A stretch of DNA of 64,000 nucleotides, from positions 1,178,001-1,242,000 of the forward strand of contig NZ_JAKGAR010000001.1 of the NCBI RefSeq assembly GCF_021532625.1. Reading direction: 5' to 3'. The first letter of the stretch is position 1. Each line of letters begins with the position of its first letter. The position numbers and the translations under genes are program-made. Source of the stretch: Octadecabacter algicola (GTDB lineage: Bacteria; Pseudomonadota; Alphaproteobacteria; Rhodobacterales; Rhodobacteraceae). Under the pieces are notes generated by a model. That model did not search any database. It was not told where the DNA came from and saw nothing but the letters and a program-made list of their open reading frames with translations. Positions 32,613-40,422 of this stretch are shown here, piece after piece.

Positions 32613-33647
32613 TTAGTCCTTTGACGCGTTTAAGGCGGCGATCAGTTCGTCCATGTCGTCGGGCATCGGTGCCTCGAAACGGATCATTTCTTTGGTTACG
32701 GGGTGCTCGAACCCTAGTGTCGCAGCGTGCAGCGCTTGGCGCGGGAATATGCGGGCAGCTTCGCGACCTGCTTCTCCAACGGCTTTTTCAGACAGCTTGC
32801 GGCGACCGCCATAGGTCGGATCGCCAATTAAACCGTGACCCGCATGGGCCAAATGCACCCGAATTTGGTGCGTGCGGCCCGTTTCCAGCCAACAATCCAG
32901 CAGTGCGGCAACGGCGGGTGAGCCCAATGGCTCAACAATTCGGGCACGCGTGACCGCATGGCGGCCATTGTGCCAAACCACGGCCTGTTTCTGGCGGTCA
33001 TGTTTATGACGCGCCAGTTGCGTTTGCAGTTTCAAAATATTGCCGGGCTCAAAGGATGCCCCTTTGATGCCCCGCACCCGAGGGTCTGCGGAATCAGGCA
33101 CACCATAGCAAATTGCACGGTAATGGCGTTCAACGGTGTGGGCCTCAAATTGCGCGGCGAGGCCGTGATGCGCTCGATCGGTTTTGGCGACAACCAAAAG
33201 CCCGCTGGTTTCTTTATCAATGCGGTGCACGATACCCGGGCGCTTTTCGCCACCCACGCCAGAAAGCGCGTCACCACAATGGTGTAAAAGTGCGTTCACC
33301 AATGTGCCCGACGGCGTACCGGGGGCCGGATGAACCACCATGCCCGTGGGCTTGTTGATGACAATCAGATCGTCGTCCTCAAACACCACATCCAGTGGAA
33401 TATCTTCGCCCGCGACATGGTAATCATCCGCAATTTCGACAACGATCTCAACGGCGTCGCCCTCAACCGGCTTTGCGCGTGGATCCGTCACAACCGCACC
33501 GTTCACCTTTACCGCGCCATCGGCCAACAGCCGCATCAACCGGGATCGGCTAAGCGACGCCTCGATGGGCACATCGCGCGCAAGCGCTTTGTCCAGCCGT
33601 GGGGCCGGATTCTCGGAGATGGTGAATGTCACAGTTTGAGAAGTCAT
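32613..33647 (-). CDS. rluD: RluA family 23S rRNA pseudouridine synthase, probable RluD
   Basis: The 344-residue protein has an N-terminal S4-like domain (RLDKALARD..LSRSRLMRLLADGAVKVNG) and the RluA catalytic domain with GIVHRIDKETSGLLVVAKTDRAH, where the aspartate is the nucleophile, then LETGRTHQIRVHLAHAGHGLIGDPTYG. RluD modifies helix 69 of 23S rRNA. The choice RluD over RluC is based on general resemblance. It is followed closely by a tautomerase-like gene and preceded by tRNA-His on the same strand. Confidence 0.9.
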   Translation of the reverse strand: MTSQTVTFTISENPAPRLDKALARDVPIEASLSRSRLMRLLADGAVKVNGAVVTDPRAKPVEGDAVEIVVEIADDYHVAGEDIPLDVVFEDDDLIVINKPTGMVVHPAPGTPSGTLVNALLHHCGDALSGVGGEKRPGIVHRIDKETSGLLVVAKTDRAHHGLAAQFEAHTVERHYRAICYGVPDSADPRVRGIKGASFEPGNILKLQTQLARHKHDRQKQAVVWHNGRHAVTRARIVEPLGSPAVAALLDCWLETGRTHQIRVHLAHAGHGLIGDPTYGGRRKLSEKAVGEAGREAARIFPRQALHAATLGFEHPVTKEMIRFEAPMPDDMDELIAALNASKD

Positions 33648-33728
33648 AAACGCCTCTTAGGCCAGCGCGACGACCATGTCACGCAACACGGGCTGCGCAA
33701 ATGCGTCTCATTTACAAATAAGGGGTGG

Positions 33729-33805
33729 TGGTACCGCCTCCCCGGCTCGAACGGGGGACCCCTGGTTCCACAAACCAGTGCTCTAACCAACTGAGCTAAG
33801 GCGGC
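33729..33805 (-). tRNA. tRNA-His (anticodon GTG), lacking the usual G-1
   Basis: Read leftwards, the 77 bases fold as acceptor GCCGCCT/AGGCGGT, D arm GCTC...GAGC, anticodon stem CTGGT/ACCAG with loop TTGTGGA (anticodon GTG), variable GGGTC, T arm CCCCG-TTCGAGC-CGGGG and encoded ACCA. The base before the acceptor is T, so there is no genomic G-1. The first pair is G1-U72 and the discriminator is A73. Loss of G-1 with U72 and A73 is the pattern described for alphaproteobacterial tRNA-His. Confidence 0.96.
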
Positions 33806-33989
33806 AACAAGGGGGGATTTAGCGAGGCCCCGCCACGATTGCAAGACAATACAGTGCTCTTTTTTGAAGCTTTGCAGATCGCAACTGGGCCACCACGCGG
33901 GGAAAGGGCCTGCCCCCTTGTCATTGGCCACAGGCGCGGGGTAAATCCAAAGGACTAAAACACACCAGCAGTTCCAAGGAACCATTATC

Positions 33990-34178
33990 ATGGGCATCAA
34001 TACCGAACGCGACATCGAAGCGAACTTGCAAATCGGGCCGACAGATCACGGGCAAGTACGACTGTTTATCGAAGGCGAAGGCATTGAAATCCCCATGGAT
34101 TTTCTTCCCGAAGAAGCTGAAGAGATCGCCGAGGAAATTCTAGCCGCTGCAAAAGCCGCGCGGCTTATAAAGCCCTGA
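33990..34178 (+). CDS. Small acidic DUF6324-like protein
   Basis: The 62-residue protein (MGINTERDIEANLQIGPTDHGQ, then VRLFIEGEGIEIPMDF, then a Glu/Ala-rich helix LPEEAEEIAEEILAAAKAA) matches a small conserved Rhodobacterales family that I recall as DUF6324. Function is unknown; the C-terminal half should form one amphipathic acidic helix. It lies four bases before a DMT transporter gene and probably shares its transcript. Confidence 0.78.
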   Translation: MGINTERDIEANLQIGPTDHGQVRLFIEGEGIEIPMDFLPEEAEEIAEEILAAAKAARLIKP

Positions 34179-34182
34179 TAAC

Positions 34183-35052
34183 GTGACCGACACTCCCCAA
34201 GGGCCACCCTTGTGGCAAGTCGGCGTCGTCATGTTGGCATCGATGACGTTGATTGTGGTTGGGGATGTTGCCGCCAAAGTCTTGTCGCAAGTCGGGATTA
34301 GCCCGATATTTGTTGCTTGGACGCGATTTGCGCTAGCCTCCGTTGTCTTAATCCCCTTTAGCGGCTTGCGCCGGAGCGACACCCCTGCCTTGCGCGACCC
34401 TGGTGTTTGGTTACGCGCGTTTCTGATTATGGGCGGCATTAGCTGCATCCTGACGGCCCTGCGGACCGAACCTGTCGCCAATACGTTCGGTGCCTTCTTT
34501 ATTGGGCCAATCGTGGCTTATGTGCTGTCTGTCATCGTGTTGAAGGAAAAGGTCACGGCTTCTCGGACTTTGCTGCTTGGGCTGAGCTTTATGGGTGTTC
34601 TGCTAGTCGTGAAGCCCGGGTTCGGGGCAACGGTCGGAATGGGGTTCGCGGTTTTGGCGGGTGTCTTGCACGGCAGCTACGTGGTCGCCACACGCTGGAT
34701 CGCACCGAGATACCGCCCGAGGCTTTTGCTGATCTCACAATTGGTTCTAGGTGCCATTCTGTTGGCGCCGTTCGGTCTGGCCGCCCGCCCCGAGGCAATT
34801 ACGTGGGGCATATTTGGGTTGATTGCGATTAGCGCCATGGGGTCGGCAATTGGCAATCTTTTCCTCGTCACGCTCAGTAAGACCACGCCATCTAGCATCA
34901 TTGCCCCGCTGATTTACACGCAACTTTTGTCTGCAACGGTGCTTGGTTATCTGGTGTTTTCCGATTGGCCGGACTGGATCGCATTCGTCGGCCTGGCAGT
35001 TATCTTTGCCAGCGGTGTAGCATCGCTCGCCCTGTCGCGGAGCGCGCGTTAA
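34183..35052 (+). CDS. EamA/DMT family transporter
   Basis: This 289-residue membrane protein has ten predicted helices in two EamA repeats (FVAWTRFALASVVLIPF, FFIGPIVAYVLSVIVLKEKVTASR, then STTPSSIIAPLIYTQLLSATVLGYLVFSDWPD-like second repeat). GTG at 34183 is the start. The substrate is unknown. It follows the DUF6324-like gene by four bases and overlaps the convergent mmcB gene by four. Confidence 0.88.
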   Translation: MTDTPQGPPLWQVGVVMLASMTLIVVGDVAAKVLSQVGISPIFVAWTRFALASVVLIPFSGLRRSDTPALRDPGVWLRAFLIMGGISCILTALRTEPVANTFGAFFIGPIVAYVLSVIVLKEKVTASRTLLLGLSFMGVLLVVKPGFGATVGMGFAVLAGVLHGSYVVATRWIAPRYRPRLLLISQLVLGAILLAPFGLAARPEAITWGIFGLIAISAMGSAIGNLFLVTLSKTTPSSIIAPLIYTQLLSATVLGYLVFSDWPDWIAFVGLAVIFASGVASLALSRSAR

Positions 35053-35525
35053 AGCATACCGCTTTTCATGCGGTGCGTTGGATCACGAAAACTGTGAAGG
35101 CGCTGCGCTGCCGTGCGCGCAAACTTGTGCACCATGACTTTGCGCCGCGCGGCTGCCAGTTTGTCGTCTGGTCCCATACGGACGATTTCAGCGTCATAGG
35201 CATCGCCAAGGATCAGGCCTGTATCATCGGGCAACAATTCTGTCGGGAAATCCGCATCGACGGCCCAAAAGAACCGATCACACCATTCCAGATAGCCCTG
35301 CCATTTGTTGTCCGATTGAAAATCCGCACGGCTGGATTTGCACTCGATTATCCAAACATCGCCTTTCGGTCCCAGCGCCATTACATCAACGCGCAGGCCT
35401 CGCGTTGGCACCAGTTCTTCGACACAAACGAAATCCAAGCTGCGCAAATGGCGGCACACACCCCGCGCCAGAAGTTGGCCGGGTTGGTAGGCGGTCAGGT
35501 CATCTAGGATCGCGTCATCTGGCAT
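35049..35525 (-). CDS. mmcB: MmcB-type putative DNA-repair nuclease
   Basis: The 158-residue protein has the restriction-endonuclease-like PD-(D/E)xK core: Glu36, Asp47 in GLRVDVMALG, and Glu61-Cys-Lys63 in VWIIECKSS, followed by DNKWQGYLEWCDRFFWAVD. These fit MmcB, known in Caulobacter as part of the DNA-damage response next to ImuABC-type mutagenesis. No imuABC gene is in this window. It is monocistronic, and a LexA box could not be identified with confidence upstream. Confidence 0.87.
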   Translation of the reverse strand: MPDDAILDDLTAYQPGQLLARGVCRHLRSLDFVCVEELVPTRGLRVDVMALGPKGDVWIIECKSSRADFQSDNKWQGYLEWCDRFFWAVDADFPTELLPDDTGLILGDAYDAEIVRMGPDDKLAAARRKVMVHKFARTAAQRLHSFRDPTHRMKSGML

Positions 35526-35590
35526 CCCTCAAACATGAACAATATGTGAACATCCGTCAAGACACAGAGCTTTCGTTCAAACACCCTTGA

Positions 35591-35638
35591 CGTAATACCA
35601 TTTAGTATCACATAAACATGAAACCCTTTGGTATCACG
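35591..35638 (+). promoter_or_regulatory. Three GGTATCACG-like words, probable ArsR-family operator
   Basis: Three near copies of one word precede the ArsR gene: CGTAATACC at 35591-35599 (the reverse complement GGTATTACG), AGTATCACA at 35604-35612 and GGTATCACG at 35630-35638. The first two form the palindrome ATAC-N6-GTAT. This arrangement 11 to 58 bases before the start codon suits an autoregulatory operator of the downstream repressor. Confidence 0.45.
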
Positions 35639-35648
35639 TGAGTCGAAA

Positions 35649-35966
35649 ATGAATGAACCCCAACCACTATTCCGCGCCCTTGCTGATCCAACTCGACGCG
35701 ACATCCTTTTGATGCTTCGCACTGAGGACATGACAATCGCGCAAGTCGCGGAGAATTTCGACATGACCCGTGCCGCCGTTAAAAAGCACCTCACAGTGTT
35801 GTCGGACGGCGGGTTGATTACAGTTCGGGCCGAAGGTCGTGAAAAGATAAACACCCTTAACCCAAGCGCTTTTGCCCCCATCAAAGACTGGCTGTCCTAC
35901 TTTGACGCCTTCTGGGATGACCGCTTGGGTGATTTGAAATCGGCTATTGAAAAGGACGTCCAATGA
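35649..35966 (+). CDS. ArsR-family winged-helix transcriptional regulator
   Basis: This is a 105-residue protein starting at ATG 35649 (MNEPQPLFRALADPTRRDIL). The winged helix is clear: LADPTRRDILLMLRTEDMTIAQVAENFDMTRAAVKKHLTVLSDGGLITVRAEGREK. The usual metal-binding CxC is absent, as in the subgroup that controls SRPBCC/AHSA1 genes. Its stop overlaps the next start as ATGA. It likely represses its own operon through the repeated words upstream; the signal is unknown. A TTG start at 35628 is possible but lies inside the third repeat. Confidence 0.9.
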   Translation: MNEPQPLFRALADPTRRDILLMLRTEDMTIAQVAENFDMTRAAVKKHLTVLSDGGLITVRAEGREKINTLNPSAFAPIKDWLSYFDAFWDDRLGDLKSAIEKDVQ

Positions 35967-36382
35967 CCAACATATTGAAAAAGAACATCTATCTCCGCGC
36001 CACAAAGGAACAGGTTTGGGCCTATCTGACCGACCCAGACAAGTTAGCGATTTGGTTTCACAAGCCCACCGAGACTCTCGCTGAAGGTTCAGACTATGAA
36101 ATGCACGGCGTGCAGTCTGGTGACAAATTGATGTGGGGCAAAGTCACAAAATCCCAACCCCATGACCTACTGGAGTATACATTTACGATTGCCCCGATGG
36201 GCGATGCAGTCAGCACTGTGTCTTGGACCTTGACCGAGGTTGCAGGTGGCACGCAGCTTTCCCTTAAGCATTCCGGCCTTCCTCAAGGCGAAGACGCCTT
36301 CGGTCTAACGCTTGCTCTCGACAAGGGGTGGGACGATCACTTGGGCCGGATGCGCAACGATATTCATACGGTGGAGTGCTAA
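35963..36382 (+). CDS. SRPBCC/AHSA1-family protein 1
   Basis: The 139-residue START-like protein begins with LKKNIYLRATKEQVWAYLTDPDKLAIWFHKP, the typical entrance of AHSA1 domains, and ends with LDKGWDDHLGRMRNDIHT. The helix-grip fold binds hydrophobic ligands in a deep cavity. It is translated coupled to the ArsR regulator and directly followed by a second SRPBCC gene, an arrangement common in proteobacteria whose role remains unclear. Confidence 0.87.
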   Translation: MTNILKKNIYLRATKEQVWAYLTDPDKLAIWFHKPTETLAEGSDYEMHGVQSGDKLMWGKVTKSQPHDLLEYTFTIAPMGDAVSTVSWTLTEVAGGTQLSLKHSGLPQGEDAFGLTLALDKGWDDHLGRMRNDIHTVEC

Positions 36383-36814
36383 ATGGACTATTCCGCGACC
36401 ATAAAGGTTCCTGCCGATCCGCAGGTGGTAAGTCATGCGATCCGCAGGGAAATGCACCTCTGGTGGTCAACTCGGGTTGAGATGAAAGAGGATGGCGCGA
36501 CCGTTCGGTTCAACAACAGCCATGTGACGTTCGCCTTTGACCCTATGGATCCCGCCCTAAAAATGACTTGGCCCTGCACAAAGGCGCATATGATCATTGA
36601 AGACGTCCCAGACACCGAGGAATGGGAGGGGACGTCCCTAATCTGGGACATCTCTGCGTCGGTAACTGGCAGCGAAATAACGTTGACGCACAAGGGGTTA
36701 AACAATGACCTTCAGTGCCTAGAAGTCTGTTCGCGCGGCTGGGACCATTTCTTTGTCGGATCTCTTCACAAACACTTAAGCGGAAAAACCCCAACACCAG
36801 AAACAAGCACTTAG
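36383..36814 (+). CDS. SRPBCC/AHSA1-family protein 2
   Basis: The 143-residue protein (MDYSATIKVPADPQVVSHAIRREMHLWWSTRVE) is a second START-like domain, with the closing CSRGWDHFFVGSLHKHLSG matching the end of AHSA1 domains. Its ATG follows the stop of the first SRPBCC gene without any gap. The two are only distantly alike. Likely regulated by the upstream ArsR protein; ligand unknown. Confidence 0.83.
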   Translation: MDYSATIKVPADPQVVSHAIRREMHLWWSTRVEMKEDGATVRFNNSHVTFAFDPMDPALKMTWPCTKAHMIIEDVPDTEEWEGTSLIWDISASVTGSEITLTHKGLNNDLQCLEVCSRGWDHFFVGSLHKHLSGKTPTPETST

Positions 36815-36817
36815 CCC

Positions 36818-36846
36818 TTGTTTGACCTGCTATGCCACACTAGATC
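36818..36846 (+). promoter_or_regulatory. Candidate sigma-70 promoter of the 36.85-kb ncRNA
   Basis: TTGTTT (36818-36823) and TAGATC (36841-36846) are separated by 17 bases, and five bases later the strongly paired RNA begins with GGTGGCGGGC. The -10 lacks T at its last position, which is usual for rhodobacterial promoters that need CarD. It is a weak match and supported mainly by position. Confidence 0.4.
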
Positions 36847-36850
36847 GAAT

Positions 36851-37018
36851 GGTGGCGGGCTTCTGCTCTTCTCGTAAACATGAGGCAACATTCCAGTGGC
36901 CTTAAGCAAATCCGAGGTGGCTGGCGCTGTCGGGGCTCTGGCTTCGTTACCTGGCTACCACCTGTACATACAGGTCCTCGGGAATTAGACCTCTACGGTC
37001 GCTGCGGGGCCCGCCACC
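36851..37018 (+). ncRNA. Structured non-coding RNA, possible 6S RNA (ssrS)
   Basis: The two ends, GGTGGCGGGC (36851-36860) and GCCCGCCACC (37009-37018), form a perfect ten-pair closing helix around 148 bases. Inside are CCGAGG (36912-36917) pairing with CCTCGG (36976-36981), and the small hairpin ACCTGT-ACAT-ACAGGT (36960-36975). No protein frame fits. The size of about 168 bases, the rod-like closing stem and the segment CAACATTCCAGTGGCCTTAAGC resemble what I remember of alphaproteobacterial 6S RNA, which binds sigma-70 polymerase in stationary phase. A promoter-like sequence on the plus strand supports this orientation. The 6S identity is an inference; the strong fold is seen directly. Confidence 0.55.
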
Positions 37019-37031
37019 TTGTCCCGAACAG

Positions 37032-37379
37032 TCATCCTTGACGTCGCTGTGCTGGGCGATCAACACGCACGGGGATCGGTTCTGCCAGAAAGACCTTTAC
37101 TGGGCGACCGCCGCGTGGCTCATCGTCGTCATCATCCGCCATGCTCATGATTGCAAAGGCAAATTGCACGCCCGCAAAGACGATCCCGTTAAAGATCCAG
37201 ATCATCATCACAGCAACAATGCCGATGTCAGACCCCATGATCAGGCCACGCAATCCTTTAACATCAAACCCTATCAGCAGCCCTACAAAGACCGCCGACG
37301 CAAGAAAGCCGATCAAGCAACTCTTGATATAGAGCTTGATGAGTTCCGGCATTTGATTTGGATGTTTTTGAGCGGACAT
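37032..37379 (-). CDS. Small inner-membrane protein of unknown function
   Basis: This is a 115-residue protein from ATG 37379 (MSAQKHPNQMPELIKLYIKSC), which has GGAGG eight bases upstream. It has two or three hydrophobic segments (CLIGFLASAVFVGLLIGF, IGIVAVMMIWIFNGIVFAGVQFAFAI), an acidic run MADDDDDEPRGG and a basic proline-rich tail. I do not recognise the family with certainty. It lies 51 bases after nusB in the same direction and is convergent with the ncRNA. Confidence 0.72.
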   Translation of the reverse strand: MSAQKHPNQMPELIKLYIKSCLIGFLASAVFVGLLIGFDVKGLRGLIMGSDIGIVAVMMIWIFNGIVFAGVQFAFAIMSMADDDDDEPRGGRPVKVFLAEPIPVRVDRPAQRRQG

Positions 37380-37430
37380 GACAGTGCCTCCTGCCCTTAA
37401 CTTAGGAACTTGAGGCGCAATGTCCAAGCG

Positions 37431-37913
37431 TCAGAACGCCTCAGGCTTGGCCTCTTTTGCCATATGGTCCAGCACGGCGTTGACGAACTTCGGTTCATCG
37501 CCGTCCTCAAAGAATGCTTTTGCAACATCAACGTATTCGGTGATTGCAACGCGCGGCGGCGTATCACGACCAATCAGCTCAACGCCGGCCGCCCGAAACA
37601 AGGCGCGCAGTGTTGGGTCGATCCGCCCCAATGGCCAACGGGCCACAAGTGCGCGATCTGTCATTTGGTCAATCTCGGCCTGATGATCGACAGCCCGTTC
37701 AACCAACATTTTGAAGTGTGAAATGTCGCCATCGATCATTTCGGCACCTTCATAGGTCTCGCCAAAACGGAAATTCAGAAACTCGGCTGTGACTGCGTCA
37801 ATGGTCTGGCCACTGTGTTCCATCTGAAACAACGCCTGAACCGCATAAAGCCGCGATGCGGATTTCATTTTACGCCGTTGATTACCGGACTGGTTTGATT
37901 GGGTCTGCGTCAT
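37431..37913 (-). CDS. nusB: Transcription antitermination factor NusB
   Basis: The 160-residue protein is started at ATG 37913, overlapping the ribH stop as ATGA. It shows the NusB core: SASRLYAVQALFQMEHSG, DISHFKMLVERAVDHQAEID, WPLGRIDPTLRALFRAAGVEL, and DTPPRVAITEYVDVAKAFFEDGDEPKFVNAVLDHMAKE. NusB with NusE binds boxA RNA for rRNA antitermination. Its place after ribH at the end of the riboflavin series is widely conserved. Confidence 0.95.
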   Translation of the reverse strand: MTQTQSNQSGNQRRKMKSASRLYAVQALFQMEHSGQTIDAVTAEFLNFRFGETYEGAEMIDGDISHFKMLVERAVDHQAEIDQMTDRALVARWPLGRIDPTLRALFRAAGVELIGRDTPPRVAITEYVDVAKAFFEDGDEPKFVNAVLDHMAKEAKPEAF

Positions 37914-38449
37914 GCTGTGGTGCTGCCATCCGTATTGCCTGCCATCAAGATATCGTTGGTGAATCCAACGCCCCGGCGAGAGCTGCCCCACTTACGACTG
38001 AGTGCGATCAGGTGCAAGGCCGCAGCTGCTGCCCCGCCCCCTTTGTTTTGATCTTTCGGATCAGCACGCACTTCGGCTTGTTTCTGGGTCTCAACGGTTA
38101 AGATGCCATTACCGATACACAATCCCTGTAAGCCAAGCAGTTGGATCGCGCGCGAACTGTCATTGCAGACAGTATCGTAATGCGTGGTCTCCCCGCGAAT
38201 AACGCAGCCCAGCGCGACATAGCCGTCAAAATTGCTCATGCGTTCTGCGATTCCAATGGCTGTCGGAATCTCCAAGGCACCGGGCACGTGAACAACATCC
38301 AAGGATGCGCCTGCGGCTTCGAGTTCGGCAACCGCACCTGCGATCTGATTATCGCTGATCTCTTTGTAATACGGCGACGCCACGATCAGAACTTTGACAG
38401 GCATGTCAAACGTCGGGCGTTCAAGAATGTGATGTGATGATCCGGCCAT
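37910..38449 (-). CDS. ribH: 6,7-dimethyl-8-ribityllumazine synthase
   Basis: RibH condenses the ribB product (3,4-dihydroxy-2-butanone 4-phosphate) with the pyrimidine intermediate to make lumazine. The 179-residue protein contains VPGALEIPTAI, the substrate-binding GCVIRGETTHYDTVCND and GILTVETQKQAEVRAD. It overlaps ribB by one base (TAATG) and nusB by four. Identification is secure. Confidence 0.96.
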   Translation of the reverse strand: MAGSSHHILERPTFDMPVKVLIVASPYYKEISDNQIAGAVAELEAAGASLDVVHVPGALEIPTAIGIAERMSNFDGYVALGCVIRGETTHYDTVCNDSSRAIQLLGLQGLCIGNGILTVETQKQAEVRADPKDQNKGGGAAAAALHLIALSRKWGSSRRGVGFTNDILMAGNTDGSTTA

Positions 38450-39579
38450 TAGCCTAGCTCCGAAATTTTGCGTGTGCCGATGATTTCAAGGCCATATGCA
38501 TCCAGCCCGACAATCTTGGGCTTGGGTGAATTAGTTAGGAGCTCGATCTTCCCCAACCCAAGCGAGGACAGGATTTGCGCGCCAAGTCCGTATTGCCGCA
38601 ACGTCTGAGGAGATACCTCATCATGGGCCTGCATTTTCATGGCTGTATCCCGCAAAAGCACGACAACGCCGCGCCCTTCTTCAGCGACACGCATCATAGC
38701 TTCACCAAATTCATTAGTGCGCCCTTTGGGGCCAATGCCGATGACGTCTTGCATCGGGTCCATCGAGTGCATTCTCACAAGGACAGGCGCATCGCCGGTA
38801 AGGTCGCCCTTGGTCAGAACAATATGTTCGTCCCCATGGGTTTCGTCCGCGTACACCTTCATTTGCCAATCACCGCCAAATTCAGACGTGATGGTTTTCA
38901 CTTCTTGCACGCGTACCAGATTGTCGTTGCGGCGACGGTAGGCGATCAGATCGGAAATAGTTCCGATCTTTAGGCCGTGCTTTTGCGCGAAGGCCACCAG
39001 ATCGGGCAAACGTGCCATTTCGCCGTCGTCTTTCATGATTTCACAAATCACACCGGAAGGGTTCAACCCTGCAAGGCGGGAAATATCAACCGCAGCTTCT
39101 GTGTGACCTGCACGGACCAGAACGCCCCCTGCTCGAGCACGCAACGGAAAGACATGGCCCGGTGTCGCAATATCGGTCGCGCCTTTTGTCGGGTCGATAG
39201 CCACGGCAACGGTTTTCGCGCGATCTGCGGCAGAAATACCTGTGGTCACACCTTCGCGGGCTTCGATCGATACCGTAAACGCCGTTTCGTGACGGCTGGA
39301 ATTATGCGTCGACATCAGCTGCAAGCCCAGCGCATCAAGCCGTTCTGCTGGTAAGGTCAAACAGATCAACCCGCGCCCATGGGTCGCCATAAAATTGATC
39401 GCATCCGGCGTTGCCATTTGCGCAGGGATCACGAGATCGCCTTCGTTTTCACGATCTTCGTGATCGACCAACACAAACATGCGGCCATTGCGAGCGTCAT
39501 CGATGATGTCTTCGATGCTGGAAATCGCGTCTTTCCAGTCTTCTTCAACTGGGCCGGGGTTTTCGAACGTCTGGTTCAT
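38449..39579 (-). CDS. ribB: 3,4-dihydroxy-2-butanone 4-phosphate synthase with degenerate GTP cyclohydrolase II domain
   Basis: Residues 15-220 form an intact RibB domain ([72 protein letters not shown]) that makes the four-carbon unit of riboflavin. Residues 225-376 are related to RibA (GTP cyclohydrolase II). However, the zinc site is lost: where RibA has HSECLTGD and RCDCG, this protein has HSMDPMQD and no cysteine. The second half is thus unlikely to open GTP. This resembles the RibBX-type hybrids known in alphaproteobacteria; true RibA activity must come from elsewhere. A 70-base gap upstream may carry a promoter. Confidence 0.93.
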   Translation of the reverse strand: MNQTFENPGPVEEDWKDAISSIEDIIDDARNGRMFVLVDHEDRENEGDLVIPAQMATPDAINFMATHGRGLICLTLPAERLDALGLQLMSTHNSSRHETAFTVSIEAREGVTTGISAADRAKTVAVAIDPTKGATDIATPGHVFPLRARAGGVLVRAGHTEAAVDISRLAGLNPSGVICEIMKDDGEMARLPDLVAFAQKHGLKIGTISDLIAYRRRNDNLVRVQEVKTITSEFGGDWQMKVYADETHGDEHIVLTKGDLTGDAPVLVRMHSMDPMQDVIGIGPKGRTNEFGEAMMRVAEEGRGVVVLLRDTAMKMQAHDEVSPQTLRQYGLGAQILSSLGLGKIELLTNSPKPKIVGLDAYGLEIIGTRKISELG

Positions 39580-39649
39580 GGTGATCCTCTAAGCAGGTAT
39601 AGCGCAAATAGCCTTTTGCCCCCCTATTGAAAAGGGGCACAGGGTCGGC

Positions 39650-39868
39650 TCAGTCTAAAAGCCAATCAACATTACGCATTGCAGCTGAATAGGCAGCGTA
39701 TTCCGTTTTGTATGTTAGTACTTCGCCGTCGACGGCATCCCATTCGTCGCCTTCGCGGTGCAGTTCGGCATAGGTATAATGCCCCTCTGGGTGGCGTGCG
39801 ATTTCTACGACGCGTGTGTCGCCATCGTCGTGAAGTGTTTGGACAATCTCAATTGCATCATCGCTCAT
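39650..39868 (-). CDS. Small acidic protein of unknown function in the rib series
   Basis: The 72-residue protein (MSDDAIEIVQTLHDDGDTR, ARHPEGHYTYAELHREGDEWD, ending MRNVDWLLD) is soluble and acidic with no recognised domain. Its ATG overlaps the stop of the preceding unknown gene as ATGA, so it is very likely a real gene co-translated within the riboflavin series. No function can be given. Confidence 0.68.
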   Translation of the reverse strand: MSDDAIEIVQTLHDDGDTRVVEIARHPEGHYTYAELHREGDEWDAVDGEVLTYKTEYAAYSAAMRNVDWLLD

Positions 39869-40422
39869 GGTGTTGCCTCAAAATATTGCGAAGCGCTCAA
39901 AACGCCTGCCATGCGGCCCGCTTCGGCCCACTCGCGTTCCAACTCTGTTTCGCAAATCAACACAACGCGGCTGGACGGCGTGCCTGCCGTAGCGAGTACA
40001 TTGCGCAACTCTGCGCGGGTCCGAACCCACGGGGCCAAAGGTTTTGGCGCGGTGAACGCCGCCTCCAACGGAGGCACCAGCTGTTTAGGATCGACCGGAG
40101 CATGCGCTACACCCACCGTCCGCGTATCTTTCAGCGCACTCAATTTATCGGCCTTTGGCGCAGGCACGACGTCTGAGCGGCGCAGCACATCCAGCGCATT
40201 GTTGGAAAACATGAACCCGATCAGGTCATCCCCAGATGCCGCACGTAGCCCCGCATAGGTCTTATACGGCAGGCCCAATTCTTTGGCCCGAGCCACGCGG
40301 CGGCGGATCACTTCGATCGGGAGCTTTGGCATCAATTGCTGACGCGCCTTGGCCCAAACATGGGTACGCCAGCTTTTGCCCGGCTCATCCACACGGCCCG
40401 AGTTGTGGCCGATCCCGCTCAT
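39865..40422 (-). CDS. Conserved hypothetical protein (MSGIGHNSG-type) between ribE and ribB
   Basis: The 185-residue protein starts at ATG 40422, overlapping the ribE stop as ATGA. The opening MSGIGHNSGRVDEPGKSWR leads to a helical region (LPIEVIRRRVARAKELGLPYKTYAGLRAASGDDLIGFMFSNNAL) and a C-terminal half, VRTRAELRNVLATAG...RVVLICETELEREWAEAGRMAG. The first part suggests nucleic-acid binding by its basic helices, but that is only impression. I do not know the family's function. Coupling to ribE and the 72-residue gene suggests joint regulation. Confidence 0.72.
   Translation of the reverse strand: MSGIGHNSGRVDEPGKSWRTHVWAKARQQLMPKLPIEVIRRRVARAKELGLPYKTYAGLRAASGDDLIGFMFSNNALDVLRRSDVVPAPKADKLSALKDTRTVGVAHAPVDPKQLVPPLEAAFTAPKPLAPWVRTRAELRNVLATAGTPSSRVVLICETELEREWAEAGRMAGVLSASQYFEATP

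Noticed and set aside
33729-33805. tRNA-His as an integration site for a mobile element
   Set aside because: No integrase, no repeated tRNA 3' end and no foreign-looking genes are seen on either side.
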